NCBI GenBank assembly: GCA_945910005.1
Contig: OX246741.1
Span: 52,338,424 to 52,402,423, forward strand
Source of the DNA: Isoperla grammatica
Lineage: Eukaryota > Arthropoda > Insecta > Plecoptera > Perlodidae
DNA: 64,000 bases
Reading direction: 5' to 3'
Numbering within the stretch: position 1 is the first letter of the stretch; the number at the start of each line of letters is the position of its first letter. Made by a program: the position numbers and the translations under genes. Positions 24,768 through 37,118 of the stretch are shown one piece after another. The notes below the pieces were generated by a model, which worked only from the letters and a program-made list of their open reading frames with translations, was not told the origin of the DNA and ran no database searches.

Positions 24768-27381
24768 GACAAGCGAACGCTGCTATATGCGTGTTGGTAT
24801 ATTAAAGGATTAGTCAGATGATAAACTAAAAAATCACCAATGAGTCATAAGTGCATGAAATTCAGTTCAGTTCAGTAAAATTCAAATTGATATAGGTTGC
24901 TTCAATGCAAGAAAAAAAATAGTGAACATTAAGCTATTCTATAAGATTCACTTCGCAAGCTCTGCTGCATTTTTCTTTTAAAGCGTAGTACAGCTGTATC
25001 GGTTCTGAGGTCGCTAACGCCTGCCTGATAGACAGAGGACTCATTGTGTTTTACGAGACAAGCCCGCACTCCGCGAAACGCTCGGCGACTGCGGACAGTA
25101 CCGCTCAAAACAGATTGCAACTTTTCTTCACATCAAGTCACAAGAAAATTAATTGCAGGGCATTTTGTAGAAGTACACGTTCGTACTAAGAAGCATGTTA
25201 TCGGTAGGGAAACGATGCACATTAAACCTCCTCATCGAATTTTGATAAGTGCCCTATTTTAGCGGTGGTTTTACTATCTCGAGGCAACATTTTTTGTATA
25301 TGGGAATTACCATGAGAAGAGTTGCTCGGTGCTACTTGGTAGCAACAAGCCAAAAAATCGCGTTTTCTTTAATTTTTTAACCGCCTGCTTTTAAAGTATG
25401 GTATCTTTAAGTCATGTTTTTCATATTTTAGGGTGGACATATACAAATGATAGTGTTTTAGTTTTTCATCTGCCTAACCCTTTACGAGCTTCTGCGGTTA
25501 TTTCCTTGAGATATCATTTAAAAGTGAAAATTTTGTGCGGTTTTTGACGTAGAGGTACACTTCGCTCTTAACGTTTTTCAGAAACATGAAGTGATTGTCA
25601 CGAATAATATCTCAGTTTTGTGCAAACCGGTCTCACTTTTATTTGCATTTCGGGCAGTCTGTTCCCGCCAGCAAACGGTGTTCTAATGACAATTGAGTTG
25701 GAGAAATTCAAAATTAGGTAAATTAAAAAGTAAATTTTTAAATAATTTTACCGTTTTGTTTAGAAACCCATCACATTGACTATGCCAGACATTAAGTTTA
25801 TAAATTCAAGCATTCATATTTTTGCAAATTATGATCGTTATTGATGTGCTAAACTAAGCAGGCTGGCACTTACATAATTTATTTTCTAGTTTTGGTTTGA
25901 ATGTTGTGTTGGAAAGGTGATAACTGATTTCTATATAGGCCTATGTTACTTTTTTAAATCCATATTGATAACAATTTAACAACAGTAACTGTAGGTTGCA
26001 TCCAAGTTTTCTTGTTAGCAGATAGTAAATGTTTTAGTCATATACTCTCAGTTACATGCACTTATCATTGAAGTAAAATATTCAGTAAGGTGTGTGTAAT
26101 AAAATAACTCCTTTGTTCCATACTTTTATGTCTGTATTGAGTAAGTAATTGTGTAAAAAGAAATCCTTTTAAGCAGTTTCCTACGAAAAGTGAAAATTCC
26201 CTTCAAACTATCCAATCCCTTGAGAATACGAGGAAGTCTTTTTCACAACTTCCCATTGGCTAGTTGTGTTTGCATCGCCCTTTCTTCTGGTTTTAACTCT
26301 TATTGAATCAAGCTACAATCCCTTATTTTATATTTCTTGGCTACGGCCTAGGAAATTATGAGTTTCAGAAAGTATTCACTTATAATCTAATTATTAATGC
26401 GGATAAGTTGTACCAAGACGCAATTAACAATTGCAACGAAAATCTTTGCAGTTCTTTCGGCGTTTGTTCCGCTTTGAATGGTTTATAATGAGACTTGAGC
26501 AGTTTAATTTGCTCTGGGATACATTTTAATGAATATCATTCTTCAAAGTTTTTAACTATAAAGACAACTTTTCTCCTTAAATCTTTTGTATAATTAGCTT
26601 GATGAAACGATACTTAAATCTGTCTCTCGGTCGTTGTACAATTAATCTACAACGAGCCGGCAATAGAGGCAGAGGCGTTAACGACTGCTTTTGAGTGGTT
26701 TAAAACAGAGAGATATTAATATATCGCAGAAAATATTTCTTCAAGTCGCCAAGTTCTGAATCTTGGAGAAATTAATTTACTTTCCCGCTTTTCCGACGAC
26801 GATCACAAGTTTTGCTTAAAAAAGTACTTTTTTTTGTTGCTTTAGAAAGAGAAATGTATTAATTGAAGAATTATTGCATTGTTATGAAGGGACTTATCTC
26901 GACCTAATTCACTCCCACTTCATTACCAATGATTTATTTAAATTGCTACATTTATCACAAAAACTGAACGCAAAATATTTAAATTGGCATTTTTTAAGGG
27001 ATACAACAATGAAGTGCATGAAACCCTCTGTCGTATTTAAACAAATATGTGCCTACTTGATGTACTCTCTCAAAAAGCCCACCTCATTTGACGTGTCCAG
27101 TCACTTAATACTCTCGCCGATATGGTTGTATAGTCTATATATACATTATACATACATAATTTAGTTGGTAAATGAAAGTGTTGTAAATAAATAAAACCTT
27201 GCTTTTACTTGAATCGGAAGACGACTGAAACTTCCACCTCACTGGGACCGAAACCAAAATCTTCAACTGGACGCCGTAAAAACACAGCTTGAAGGTCGGT
27301 CTATCTAACAGTAGTGAGTCTCTTCTTCCTATTCTACACAACTCCCTGACGGGTGGGCTACCTAAAGTCATTTCACAACAA
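24768..27381. other. No gene recognised
   Basis: Long AT-rich stretch with only 60-96 codon frames and no domain. I see no repeat ends. Confidence 0.4.
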
Positions 27382-27500
27382 CCTTGTGGATGCTGACGTC
27401 ATAGATGAGTGAAGCTTGGCCAACCAAATGTCAGTATTGGAAGAAGCCACCCGCTGATTGGCTTCGACTCACTTATCTGTGACGTCAGTATTCACAAGGC
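27382..27500. mobile_element. Short foldback element
   Basis: CCTTGTGGATGCTGACGTCA at the left is the inverted match of TGACGTCAGTATTCACAAGG at the right, arms about 40 bases. Target duplication not resolved. Confidence 0.6.
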
Positions 27501-27647
27501 TGCTGTGGAACCATTGAAAGGCCAACATTTTTCTGTTCATTCATATATTTATGGTAGTTTGTGTAGCTTACCTATAGGAAGACAGGTAACAAGACTCATC
27601 GCTAAGAAGAGGATCGTCTTCATGGTGTCGTATATCTCTGTCTTTCT

Positions 27648-28500
27648 GACATGACCACAGCTCTCCTCACATTTATCTGAAACAATAGACACACTTTTGT
27701 ACTTCTGACATGACCACAGCTCTCCTCACATTTATCTGAAACAATAGACACACTTTTGTACTTCTGACATGACCACAGCTTTCCTCACATTTATCTGAAA
27801 CAATAGACATACTTTTGTACTTCTGACATGACCACAGCTTTCCCCACATTTATCTGATCAATAGACACACTTTTGTACTTCTGACATGACCACAGCTCTC
27901 CTCACATTTATCTGAAACAATAGACACACTTTTGTACTTCTGACATGACTACAGCTCTCCTCACATTTGTCTGAAACAATAGACACACTTTGTACTTCTG
28001 ACTTGACCACAGCTTTTCTCACATTTATCTGAAACAATAGACATACTTTTGTACTTCTGACATGACCACAGCTCTCCTCACATTTATCTGAAACAATAGA
28101 CACACTTTTGTACTTCTGACCTGACCACAGCTCTCCTAACATTTATCTGAAACAATAGACACACTTTTGTACTTCTGACATGACCACAGCTCTCCTCACA
28201 TTTATCTTAAACAAAAGACACACTTTTGTACTTCTGACATGACCACAACTCTTCTCACGTTTATCTGAAACAATAGACACACTTTTGTACTTCTGACCTG
28301 ACCACAGCTCTCCTCACATTTATCTGAAACAATATACACACTTTTGTACTTCTAACATGACCACAGCTGTCCTCACATTTATCTGAAACTATAGACACAC
28401 TTTTGTACTTCTAACATGACCACAGCTCTCATCACATTTTTTGAAACAATTGACACACTTTTCTCTTTCTCACATGACAACAACTGTCACATTTATCCGA
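27648..28500. repeat. 59-bp minisatellite, about 14 copies
   Basis: The unit runs GACATGACCACAGCTCTCCT...GACACACTTTTGTACTTCT. Copies differ by single substitutions and a few single-base deletions, and decay toward the right end. A 94-codon minus-strand frame arises from it only where deletions keep frame. I treat it as noncoding. Confidence 0.96.
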
Positions 28501-29589
28501 AAAAATCGACGGAATTATATAACAAATACAAACCACTATTAAAAAGTTGAATATAACCAATATATATACAGTTCAGTGTAGTGCTACAGTCAGAAGCGAA
28601 TACTAAAAGGTGCACGTACAGGTTTTAGCCTTAAGACCACAAAAATTATCTGAATCGTGTTCGCGATCGTAGAAATATGATCACACACATTTTTAACGAC
28701 GTTACGACTTAGTTGTGGAAAGTACTAGAAGAACCAAGTAAGATTAATTCTCTTACGATTTTCTAATCACAATTACGATCACAATGCTTACAGCTGTGGT
28801 TAGGGCTTTAATTGAAAAGTACCGACCAGACAAATTACGTGTTGCCACTAAAACACTGTCTACTGAATGACGGACTACGCGCTCACCGAGTCACCCTCAT
28901 TACTGAAACATAGATATCTGAAAGTATCTGTACAGATAGATGTTCCAACTTAGGTACAGATGAAGTTTCTACTTCTTCCTTCCATTTCAGTGACTTCTGA
29001 CACGACAAAGTGGGCTGCCACAGTAGATTGGAAGGGTTTATATTGTGCTCAGTGAACCGACTCCTTCCAATAACCGCAAGACCAAAATATAGCAATAAAT
29101 AAAGCAAGGGCGCAATAAATGATTGGTGTGAAGCATCTACCGAAGGGTGCACTCCACAAATCAGCGGGCTTTACCTCTAAAAGTTATTATGGCGATTAAT
29201 TATTGTGTTTCAATTGATTGTTATGTGCTGTTATTTTTATGTTGTTACTTATTTTTAACGTCGTACTTTTTTATCACATTGTCTTCCCTTCTGATAAATA
29301 CCAAAACGTGACAACAATACCACATAATATTATATAGAACTTAGTTTCAAAAATCATATTCTGTATTACCAATCGAAAGCAAGTATGTATCAACGATACT
29401 AAAAATAAAAAACTTAATAATAAAATACGTTTTTACTTTGCTCAAGATCATGACATTCTCGAAAACATAGGTTAGTTAGTTATGTCCTTCAATTCAACTA
29501 AATTAAGCCAACATTGCACACTACTGTTATATTATATTGAAACTATACTATGGGATATCATTAATTATTGTGAATCAGATCAATACAAT
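28501..29589. other. No gene recognised
   Basis: AT-rich. The 89-codon frame at 28883-29152 has no recognisable feature. Confidence 0.4.
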
Positions 29590-29632
29590 TAAAGAAACTT
29601 TCTTGTTGTAGGCTTTCGCGGCCCGAGTCAAT

Positions 29633-29957
29633 ATTAATACTTCTTGGCTGTCGGGTGTCGCCGCGTCTGTCGTTTATTAAAACCTGACGTTTCGGACTAA
29701 TTGCATAGTCCATCTTCAGAGTGAAGAGACAGTCACTGAGAGAACCTACTCGATCCAGCTCTACCCAGCGACTGTGCCTCACACCGCTGTGCAATCTCCG
29801 ACGCGCGAACATCCCGCGCGTGCGCGCTAGCTTGTTCTCGAACCTTCGCGATGTGCTTCGCATGTTCCGCCCGCGCGAGTTTCAAGCGCTGCAACGTAGG
29901 CTGCCACGCCCTTCTCAGCTTTAATCCGTCCTCCCTATTGAAATTATCAGGTTGCAT
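29633..29957 (-). repeat. Penelope terminal repeat, left arm
   Basis: 325 bases, inverted copy of 30464-30788 with very few differences (for example one extra change near 29772 and 30655). It contains the hammerhead-like segment at 29687-29719 and is CpG-rich compared with its surroundings. Confidence 0.92.
29687..29719 (-). ncRNA. Hammerhead-ribozyme-like core (degenerate)
   Basis: On the minus strand: CTGAAGA, one extra T, a perfect 6-bp stem GGACTA/TAGTCC around a 6-base loop, then GAAA. This is the order of the hammerhead core (CUGANGA - stem II - GAAA). The extra base and the lack of an obvious cleavage site and stem III make activity doubtful. Hammerheads are known in Penelope-like terminal repeats. 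Confidence 0.35.
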
Positions 29958-30461
29958 TTAAATTTCAATAGCCTCTCGTACCAGGCGGGGGCGGTAGTCT
30001 TTACTGGTAGCCAGGACGCGCGTGTTGTCAAAATCTATAATGTGGCATTTGTCAACACTATGCTCTGCAATGGCTGACTTCTCAACATGTCCTAAACGTG
30101 CATGGCTCTTATGTTCTTTTACTCTTGTTGAGATTTTTCGTCCTGTCTGTCCTATATAAACCTTATCACACGCCCCACACGGTATTTGATACACGCCTGG
30201 TACACCTAAGGGAGGGGGTTTGTCTTTTGCTGAGTTAAATAGGGCACTCTGCTTCCTGTAAGTATTAAAGATTGTTTTTATAATGTGCTTCTTTAATAAT
30301 CTAGCAATACGATCAGTGGTGTTCTCTACATATGGCAAGAAGGCAAGAGGCATCCTCGTTGTTGTCTGACTCAACTCACTTGTCGCTAGTGGCACGGCTG
30401 GTAAACACAGTCTTTTTCTCCATGCATTGGAAATGTCTCTACTGTTATAGCCATTCTTCAT
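29958..30461 (-). CDS. Penelope-like element ORF, C-terminal GIY-YIG endonuclease part
   Basis: 167 codons. Residues about 88-167 form a GIY-YIG endonuclease: GVYQIPC with the GVY half, then CGACDKVYIGQTGR with the YIG half, followed by R-V-KEH and AEH. These supply the cysteine/histidine set (PC..C, EH, EH) typical of Penelope-like endonucleases, which nick target DNA to prime reverse transcription. Residues 1-87 resemble the linker between the reverse transcriptase and the endonuclease. The methionine used here is only the first in the remnant: a stop lies immediately upstream and the junction with the right terminal arm is three bases away, so the native protein was much longer. The surviving frame has no internal stop. 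Not functional alone in this copy, in my judgement, because reverse transcriptase is missing. Confidence 0.85.
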   Translation of the reverse strand: MKNGYNSRDISNAWRKRLCLPAVPLATSELSQTTTRMPLAFLPYVENTTDRIARLLKKHIIKTIFNTYRKQSALFNSAKDKPPPLGVPGVYQIPCGACDKVYIGQTGRKISTRVKEHKSHARLGHVEKSAIAEHSVDKCHIIDFDNTRVLATSKDYRPRLVREAIEI

Positions 30462-30463
30462 TC

Positions 30464-30788
30464 ATGCAACCTGATAATTTCAATAGGGAGGACGAATTAA
30501 AGCTGAGAAGGGCGTGGCAGCCTACGTTGCAGCGCTTGAAACTCGCGCGGGCGGAACATGCGAAGCACATCGCGAAGGTTCGAGAACAAGCTAGCGCGCA
30601 CGCGCGGGATGTTCGCGCGTCGGAGATTGCACAGCGGTGTGAGGCACAGTCGCTAGGTAGAGCTGGATCGAGTAGGTTCTCTCAGTGACTGTCTCTTCAC
30701 TCTGAAGATGGACTATGCAATTAGTCCGAAACGTCAGGTTTTAATAAACGACAGACGCGGCGACACCCGACAGCCAAGAAGTATTAAT
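30464..30788 (+). repeat. Penelope terminal repeat, right arm
   Basis: Inverted partner of the left arm. It ends at the target duplication without the extra ~30 bases present at the outer end of the left arm. A 118-codon frame through it mirrors frames in the left arm and is not a gene. Confidence 0.92.
30702..30734 (+). ncRNA. Hammerhead-like core, right arm
   Basis: Same CTGAAGA - hairpin GGACTA/TAGTCC - GAAA order as in the left arm, with the same extra base. If transcribed, the two arms would present the motif on opposite strands. Confidence 0.35.
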
Positions 30789-30977
30789 AAAGAAACTTTC
30801 ATTTATTCATTTTACTTATTGAGAGAAGATTTAAAGTAATTTTGTTGATAAGAAACAAATCATGATATAATTGCCACGTGAACTTTTAACGTTTCGAAAG
30901 AAACAAGAAAAACATTTTGGGTCTAATTCTGTATTTTTCGAAAGTTTTGGTACGATCCGGGAATATATAATAATATG

Positions 30978-31079
30978 ATAATTGTATATGATAATTGTCA
31001 GTTTAGAAGCTGTAGACATTTTGTACTATAGTACAAAATGTCTACAGCTTCTAAACTGACAATTATCATATACAATTAT
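30978..31079. repeat. 102-bp perfect palindrome, no spacer
   Basis: Arms of 51 bases, exactly complementary, meeting at TA|TA inside GTACTATAGTAC. Symmetry ends abruptly at both sides (G and T). No known element end at the borders. Confidence 0.95.
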
Positions 31080-33080
31080 TTTAATTTGTTTGACGGTTGT
31101 TGCGAGCTGTTATCTTAATGTCAACGCCTTTAGTTTGTACAAACTATTACAAACACTAGTTTAGAGGGTTGCTTGAATTACACTAATCTCGCAGTATGTC
31201 AGTAACATGATACGGCTTCACATATACCCGTAAACAAACACAAACTAAGTTGCTATCGCTCTGGTTTCACGATGTCTAATTGGAATCAGGGGCATCATTT
31301 TCTCTCATAGAAACAGAGCTTTGAAACCATATCCATGAGTTTAACATAATTACTGGCAACCTTAATTTGACAGTGTGTATTTGATCTTTACTGATGACAG
31401 AAGTGATATGGATACACAATTAACCTACACTACATCACAGGAAAATTCTAAATTTTATTAACTACTATATTTACTACTTTTTGAAGTACCAAACATTATG
31501 TCAGACAATTTAATAATAACGTAGACACAACAAAAGAAACATTATTTTATGTTTAACGATGTACTAAACTGTTATAGACCATATGATGGAGGGAGAGGGG
31601 GGGGGGGGCTTATATTACAAGGGCTTAAAAGGGAGCAAAAAGAAAAGGGAGAACCTCATTTTGTCCCTCTTACGACTGGCAGTCACTCCGGACCAAATTC
31701 CACCCCAAGCTCAGACGGAAAACAAGAGGGAAAAGTTGATGTAAAAACCTCTTCGGACATCAGAAATATACGTGCCTGGAGAAAACAGATGTAACCCCAT
31801 ATATGATTACACAATAAAACCATAGACCTTCAACGTAAATGTACGGAATTGTTTAACATTATTAAATACTCGATTGTTGACGAGTAGACTATGTCCTTCA
31901 TTTCCGAAAACATATATTTACGAAGTAAATAAAACGTTATTACTGAGTAAAAGTTGAAATTGAGTTAGTACCTAATTTCTTTTTAAAACGGTTTAAAAAA
32001 ATGATGAAAAACATCAAACATTGTGTGTAAAAACTGAGATTAGGATCCGAAAACTGTGATGATAATATTATTCTTTTTATGGATTCGTGATAGAGGGTGT
32101 ACGGTACGCAACTTTACCTGTTGTATTGTGCCGCTGTTCATTGGACTATGCAATGATATTAAAGTGCCCGTTCACCTCTTTAGCAAGTTGTTCTCTATCT
32201 AAAGTTTAACCCTAAATACCAATGTTTGGGTGTATATCACGCGGCCTATACCATCAGGTGTCCTTTGTTTATTCGCGCAACTTGCTGTTTGAGGTGGTTT
32301 TCCTACGTCATGTAACCCATGTTGTCAACTCTGCGTTGCGTCTCCAGCAGGCATTGGAAAGAGGGGTGTTACTGAAGATGCGTGGTTGGCTGAAGACATC
32401 AATGGAGGGAGAGCGCTTGGTCTGACGAGATACTTTGTTCAAATGAAAGTGGTGCAGAAGGCGCGTGGTCAAGCGGATGAATACAAGATTTGTAACTATA
32501 CTCACTGGAAATGTGTTTATATTTCTCTTCAATTTGTGAAATGATAATAGTATTTGTCAAGATAAGGAATATAATTATAATAGTTTTGTCAAATTAAGAA
32601 ATAAAGTAACTTGCGCCAAACAGGTTTTCACAAATACCTCAAGTAAAATTTCAATGGTGAAGATTCTTCTTGTTACAGGTACGTCGTTACATTAGACTAC
32701 GACGTAAAATGAACTATTTGACGTATTTGTGTTAATTTCTATTTGACCTGCTATTTTATGAATTGCTATAATGTGAAGAATAAAACGGTTTCTATTGTAG
32801 TGGACGGAAAATTTGAAACGACTATACACATGCGCTTGGCTGGATACTTTTCGCCCAACCCTCCAGATGCGCGAGGCAAGGTCACACCACACTCGGGGGT
32901 ACTATGTTGCCAAACGTTCAACGTTGCAACTCGAATCATTTTCGGTGAAACTGTTATTGAATATGTGTTCTATATACCAACTTGAGTGCCTTGGTACACA
33001 TTGCCGTAAGAGGTGAACGAACACTTTTAAGTATGCTTATTGTTTAGAAGAAATTCCTTGGGGAGAAGGATATTTTCTTA
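31080..33080. other. No gene recognised
   Basis: AT-rich. A G run lies near 31599-31608. Frames of 81 codons or less show no domain. Confidence 0.4.
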
Positions 33081-33175
33081 TAAAACCGTGAAAAAGTCTT
33101 CAGTTATGTTTTCCGGTAGCCGGAATAGAACTAGCGACCTTCACAATTAAAGTATCATACTGACTGAGCTATATC
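33081..33175 (-). mobile_element. SINE family 1 relic
   Basis: On the minus strand GATATAGCTCAGTCAGTATG and CTAGTTCTATTCCGGCTACC align with the head of the 13 kb SINE (TGGCTCAGCGG..., GGTTCGATTCCGGCCACC). The start of the body ('actgaag..ttttt.cacgg') also fits. Heavily mutated, with no tail or duplication left. Confidence 0.55.
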
Positions 33176-34540
33176 ATAAACCTGGTGACACAATAATACA
33201 CATTGTATAAAACTTAGATGAAATACATTTGATTCAACTGATATTACGTCATTCCAGCCCGTATAGTAATGTAACAGCTCGTTCAAAACAAGCTGTACAA
33301 AGAATCTAATAGTTAATTATTCCGCCTCGCATGCAAATATAATAGTCCGCATAAAGCATTGCTGCACAGATGTTACTTGAAATAACAAGCAGAAACGTGA
33401 AGTACATACTTATTGTACGAGCAACTTCAAGCTTACTTAAAACTCATTTACAAACTACACAGCGGGGGGTGTGCTGCATTGAACAAACAGCGCTGAAGTA
33501 AGTCCCTGAAATGAGGTTAAGGACTTCGTTCAAGTGGATAAAGTGGAAATGATTTATCTGTTAGACTTAGTGCAATAGATCGTTCACTTTGGGTGCAACT
33601 AAAACAGCTCTACGTGTTTTGTGTCTAGATAGAATTGCAGCGGTTCTTGAAACTGGTTAAGAGAGAATTATTACTGTTTTATTGTTATAATACATGTTGG
33701 ACAAAACCGGTGTGAGCATGTTGTACGGACGCAAATGTTAAGTACCTTATTTAACTCTAGTTGCATCAGTTTGCATATATCATTGTTCATATTAGTTCAC
33801 AAAAACAAACTTTACATGATAATATTAGTATGTATGTACGGTTGTGGCCGATTTGTTGTACCCATCCTAGCATTCGCTCTTCGTATGGTAGAAAACTATG
33901 AAAACCACCATAAGGATGGAGACTGTCTTGAAGGTTTCATACTTTTAAGAAAAAAAAAATGTACATACCGTGTTCAATATCACAGCTTTTAGCTCCTCGA
34001 TGTATATGTTCGGTTGCAAGTAAAATTGTTTATACTTTCATGGTTGGCAATATTAAATCACAACAATGATACACTATCACTATTGATGGTAGACAACGGA
34101 ATATAACTCCATAACACAAGGGGTCCACCACAGACACAACAAAAGATAATATCGACTAGAAAGCACATTAGAGAACAAGAAATCTACGTAGAAATCTTGT
34201 GTTCAAGTTCTGGACTTGAGATAAGCTTGCGCTCAAGTAATTGCGCGTTTAACAAAGCCAATAATAGATGCAAAACTTATTTTAATATCCTCCCTACCTA
34301 CTACTAAGCATTTGAAAGCTGCATTAGGAAATGCAATAGAATAGACGAACAACTGCAGACATGTTGAATCTTGTCAATGTTAGATTCACACAACGGGCAA
34401 CTCACGAACCAACCTGAAGAGTTGTCGAGAAAGAACATTTCTTTATTACCCTTGATTTATAAAATGAAGAGTGTATATTTGGTCAGCAACCTACAACACG
34501 GATTTCTAAGAAACATTATTATTATGGAAGCATTAGAGTC
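33176..34540. other. No gene recognised
   Basis: AT-rich. The 85-codon frame at 33735-33992 has no recognisable feature. Confidence 0.4.
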
Positions 34541-34550
34541 GTGTTTAGAT

Positions 34551-34827
34551 AATAATTTAATAATTTTTCGTAGGAATACACGTTAAGGGTGCACACCAGC
34601 TTTACCTGATGTTCTCCTCTTCAGGTGACTCACTAGGTTATTAGGGTGTTTGGATAGCTGGGGAGGAATGTCCGAGGGCTGATAGTAGGACTCAGTCCCA
34701 GCATTCGCCTTTACGACTGAGGAAAACCCCGGGAAAACCTTCAGTCAGGACTGCCGGTGGCCGGAATCGAACCGGCGACCTCCCGAATTAGAGTCTCGCG
34801 TCTTACCGCTGAGCCACCTCTATCGGT
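34551..34827 (-). mobile_element. tRNA-derived SINE (family 1)
   Basis: Minus-strand copy with intact head: A box TGGCTCAGCGGTAAG, B box GGTTCGATTCC, the paired ggttttcc motif and an AAT-rich tail at the left. Flanking 10-mers GTGTTTAGAT and GTGCTCAGAT (34541-34550, 34828-34837) agree at eight of ten positions. Confidence 0.9.
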
Positions 34828-34837
34828 GTGCTCAGAT

Positions 34838-35359
34838 AGTCTGTTGTTATATGCCCACACATTAGGCCACGTGCATAGAGATTGTATCTGGATCAATATT
34901 CGTGAAAACGATACCTGCTGTGTGTTCAATCCATACTGATGTTTACTTTTCATAATTCACTTCGCTTGGCCGTCGCCTCCTATAGCTCAGTGTGCGCAGT
35001 TATATTCAGCGTCTTTACTGTCAGCGCTGAGCCCGATGATGGAGTGTTGAACTCGTTATCACTGCCGGAACCGGAAGATCTCCACTCAAGTTACCTTTCA
35101 CAAGCTAAATGAATAAATACAATACTTTTTATTTATTACCCTTTCAACAAAGTAGACTTAGGGGTACTTTTGACTAAAAGTAAATTTCTCAGCTAAAATA
35201 GGACCATAATGTTCAACTTTGAGCCACCTAACGTTCTATGTTCACGTTGATTCCGAAATATAACTTGACTGGAACTTAAGTCTAGCGCTTTTTATTTTAC
35301 TCACAGGCTAAAGGGAGTTTTGCGCAATGCATTATATCATACTCAACGGATTTGACACA

Positions 35360-35361
<2 letters not shown>
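34838..35361. other. No gene recognised
   Basis: Spacer upstream of the (CT)n tract and LINE. Confidence 0.4.
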
Positions 35362-35447
<86 letters not shown>

Positions 35448-35454
35448 TCTCTCT
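35362..35454. repeat. (CT)n microsatellite at LINE 5' border
   Basis: About 93 bases of CT with one G interruption. It touches the apparent LINE start at GAGGTGTCATGGCGGC. CT repeats also follow the LINE's 3' tail, so the element probably inserted inside one CT tract. Confidence 0.96.
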
Positions 35455-35700
35455 GAGGTGTCATGGCGGCAAGTGAGTAGCAGCGTGTATTTTGTGTGTC
35501 CGGGGAAACTCTAAATATCGGCCTATCTTCACATCAAATATCCTTTTCCATATAATCAAGTTGTGCCGTACATATTTATCCATCTGCCGCATTGCGTTTG
35601 TTGTGGATTGTGTTAGTGTCAGCCTCGATAATTACTATATTCACCATATTTTACGTTACCTGTCGTGTGCAAACATTGTCAAGATGGCGCGTGTGTGCTT

Positions 35701-35865
35701 TTAGTTCAAAAACTCTCCACCTCCATAAAACACACGAACAACAATTGTGCTGCCACCTACCACCAGTTTCCTAAACTACCAGTGTTTTAGTTCAAAAACT
35801 CTCCACCTCCACAAAAACACACGAGATGTGCTGCCACCTATCACCAGTTTTCTAAACTACCAGTA
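35701..35865 (+). repeat. 86-bp tandem duplication in LINE 5' leader
   Basis: Two copies (35701, 35787) beginning TTAGTTCAAAAACTCTCCAC, the second missing a few bases. Repeated units in the leader are common in LINEs and can carry internal promoter function. That role is inference here. Confidence 0.9.
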
Positions 35866-35968
35866 CTTCCAAAACCCGCGAATAACTTATAACTTGTAAA
35901 TCTTACAAATTATCGAACTACTTGACCGATCTCATTTTGGAGCTGGAGCTTTTTTCACACGCGTCAAG

Positions 35969-36805
35969 ATGTCTTCTGCCAGCGCGACAAGTACCGACCC
36001 TGCAACCCTAAAAGCCCCCAAAAACGTGAAGGAGTTGTCTGCGTACTGCATTTCATTGGACGGAGCCATAACGAAGCGCCTAGACGAACTGCAAGCCTCA
36101 ACCACTGCACAACTAGCGCAAATGCATGAGACGTTCAAGAAGTCAATGAAAGAAGGTGCCGGCCTTTCTCACGTTACCGATACCCACGTCTCCGCCGCTA
36201 TCCGCGAACTTCAGACCAAGTTGGAGACCCAGATCGCCGCTGTGAAGGAAGGGGTCGCCAAAGATCTGGACGCCTTGCGCATGGACATCGAGGACATAAG
36301 GGACGTGACAGTGGAACAGAAGGACATGATCGACGCCGCCGAGCAGTATAGTCGGCGAAACTGTATCTTACTTCACGGCGTGCCGGAGGCCCCTGGCGAG
36401 GACATTGTAGACACGGTCCTACGGTTTGCGCACAGCAAACTGAATGTCCAGCTACGTGTGGAGGACCTCGACCGATGTCATCGCCTCGGGCCTGCCAGAC
36501 ACAACACGGCGCAGGTGGTTGCGGCGGGCCGCCCGAGGCCAATCATTGTCAAATTGGTCCGATATTACGTCAGGGCTGAAATGTGGGGGCGGAAACGGCA
36601 CCTCGCGAAGACCGGCTTCTTGCTGACGGAGTCGCTCACGCGAGTTCGAGCAAAACTGCTCAGCGAAGTGAAGGGCATCGTCGGAATTCGCAATGTATGG
36701 ACCCAGGATGGTCAAATTATTGTTCTGGGCCCAAACAATCGCCGAGCCTACATCAGCTGTGAACGCGATATGGCACAACTTAAAAACTATCTGCCCCCTG
36801 CCTAA
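35969..36805 (+). CDS. LINE ORF1 protein, RNA-binding
   Basis: 278 codons. The N-terminal part (residues about 30-125) is helical with heptad-like leucine/isoleucine spacing, suggesting a coiled coil for trimer or dimer formation. Residues 129-275 match the RRM-like RNA-binding domain found in ORF1 of L1- and CR1-type LINEs: RRNCILLHGVPE (129-140), DRCHRLG (168-174), RPRPIIVKL (188-196), ESLT (221-224) and VWTQDGQI (243-250) fall in the usual order. It should coat the element's RNA and act as a chaperone during insertion. The start at GTCAAGATG is the first ATG of the open frame. No zinc knuckle. A 313-base spacer separates it from ORF2, so ORF2 is likely translated by reinitiation or internal initiation. 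Clade assignment needs a tree. Confidence 0.9.
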   Translation: MSSASATSTDPATLKAPKNVKELSAYCISLDGAITKRLDELQASTTAQLAQMHETFKKSMKEGAGLSHVTDTHVSAAIRELQTKLETQIAAVKEGVAKDLDALRMDIEDIRDVTVEQKDMIDAAEQYSRRNCILLHGVPEAPGEDIVDTVLRFAHSKLNVQLRVEDLDRCHRLGPARHNTAQVVAAGRPRPIIVKLVRYYVRAEMWGRKRHLAKTGFLLTESLTRVRAKLLSEVKGIVGIRNVWTQDGQIIVLGPNNRRAYISCERDMAQLKNYLPPA

Positions 36806-37118
36806 ACATCCGCATGTTGGCAATGTTTTCAAAAGATCCCCATTTGGATACACGGAAGTTTCCACGTCATGGACGAAAGAGTTCATGTGTTGTCATTAAT
36901 TTGTATTTTAGTGTTAGTGTTAGTTTTTGTGTTTATTTATATTTTAACAGTGTTACTCTTAATCGTGTGGCTTATGCGTGATTGTGTGTATGTGTGTGTA
37001 AACAAGAAAGAATACGACATTTCATATGGTGAGTTTGAAAACTTTCATTACCTTGTAAATGATATCGTTATTGTTTTTGTGCATCCCCTAAAATTATGTC
37101 TAGTGTTATTCTGCATAA

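Larger units (their letters stand above)
29603..30787 (-). mobile_element. Penelope-like retroelement, 5'-truncated, inverted arms
   Basis: A 1.2-kb insertion flanked by a 13-bp target duplication TAAAGAAACTTTC (29590-29602, 30788-30800). The centre encodes the GIY-YIG endonuclease end of a Penelope-like ORF on the minus strand. It lies between two 325-bp inverted copies of the terminal repeat (29633-29957, 30464-30788). The 3' end (left on this strand) extends about 30 bases past the left arm. The reverse transcriptase part is absent. Inverted terminal repeats and 5' truncation are known for this class, which jumps by reverse transcription and is distinct from LTR and LINE elements. Confidence 0.9.
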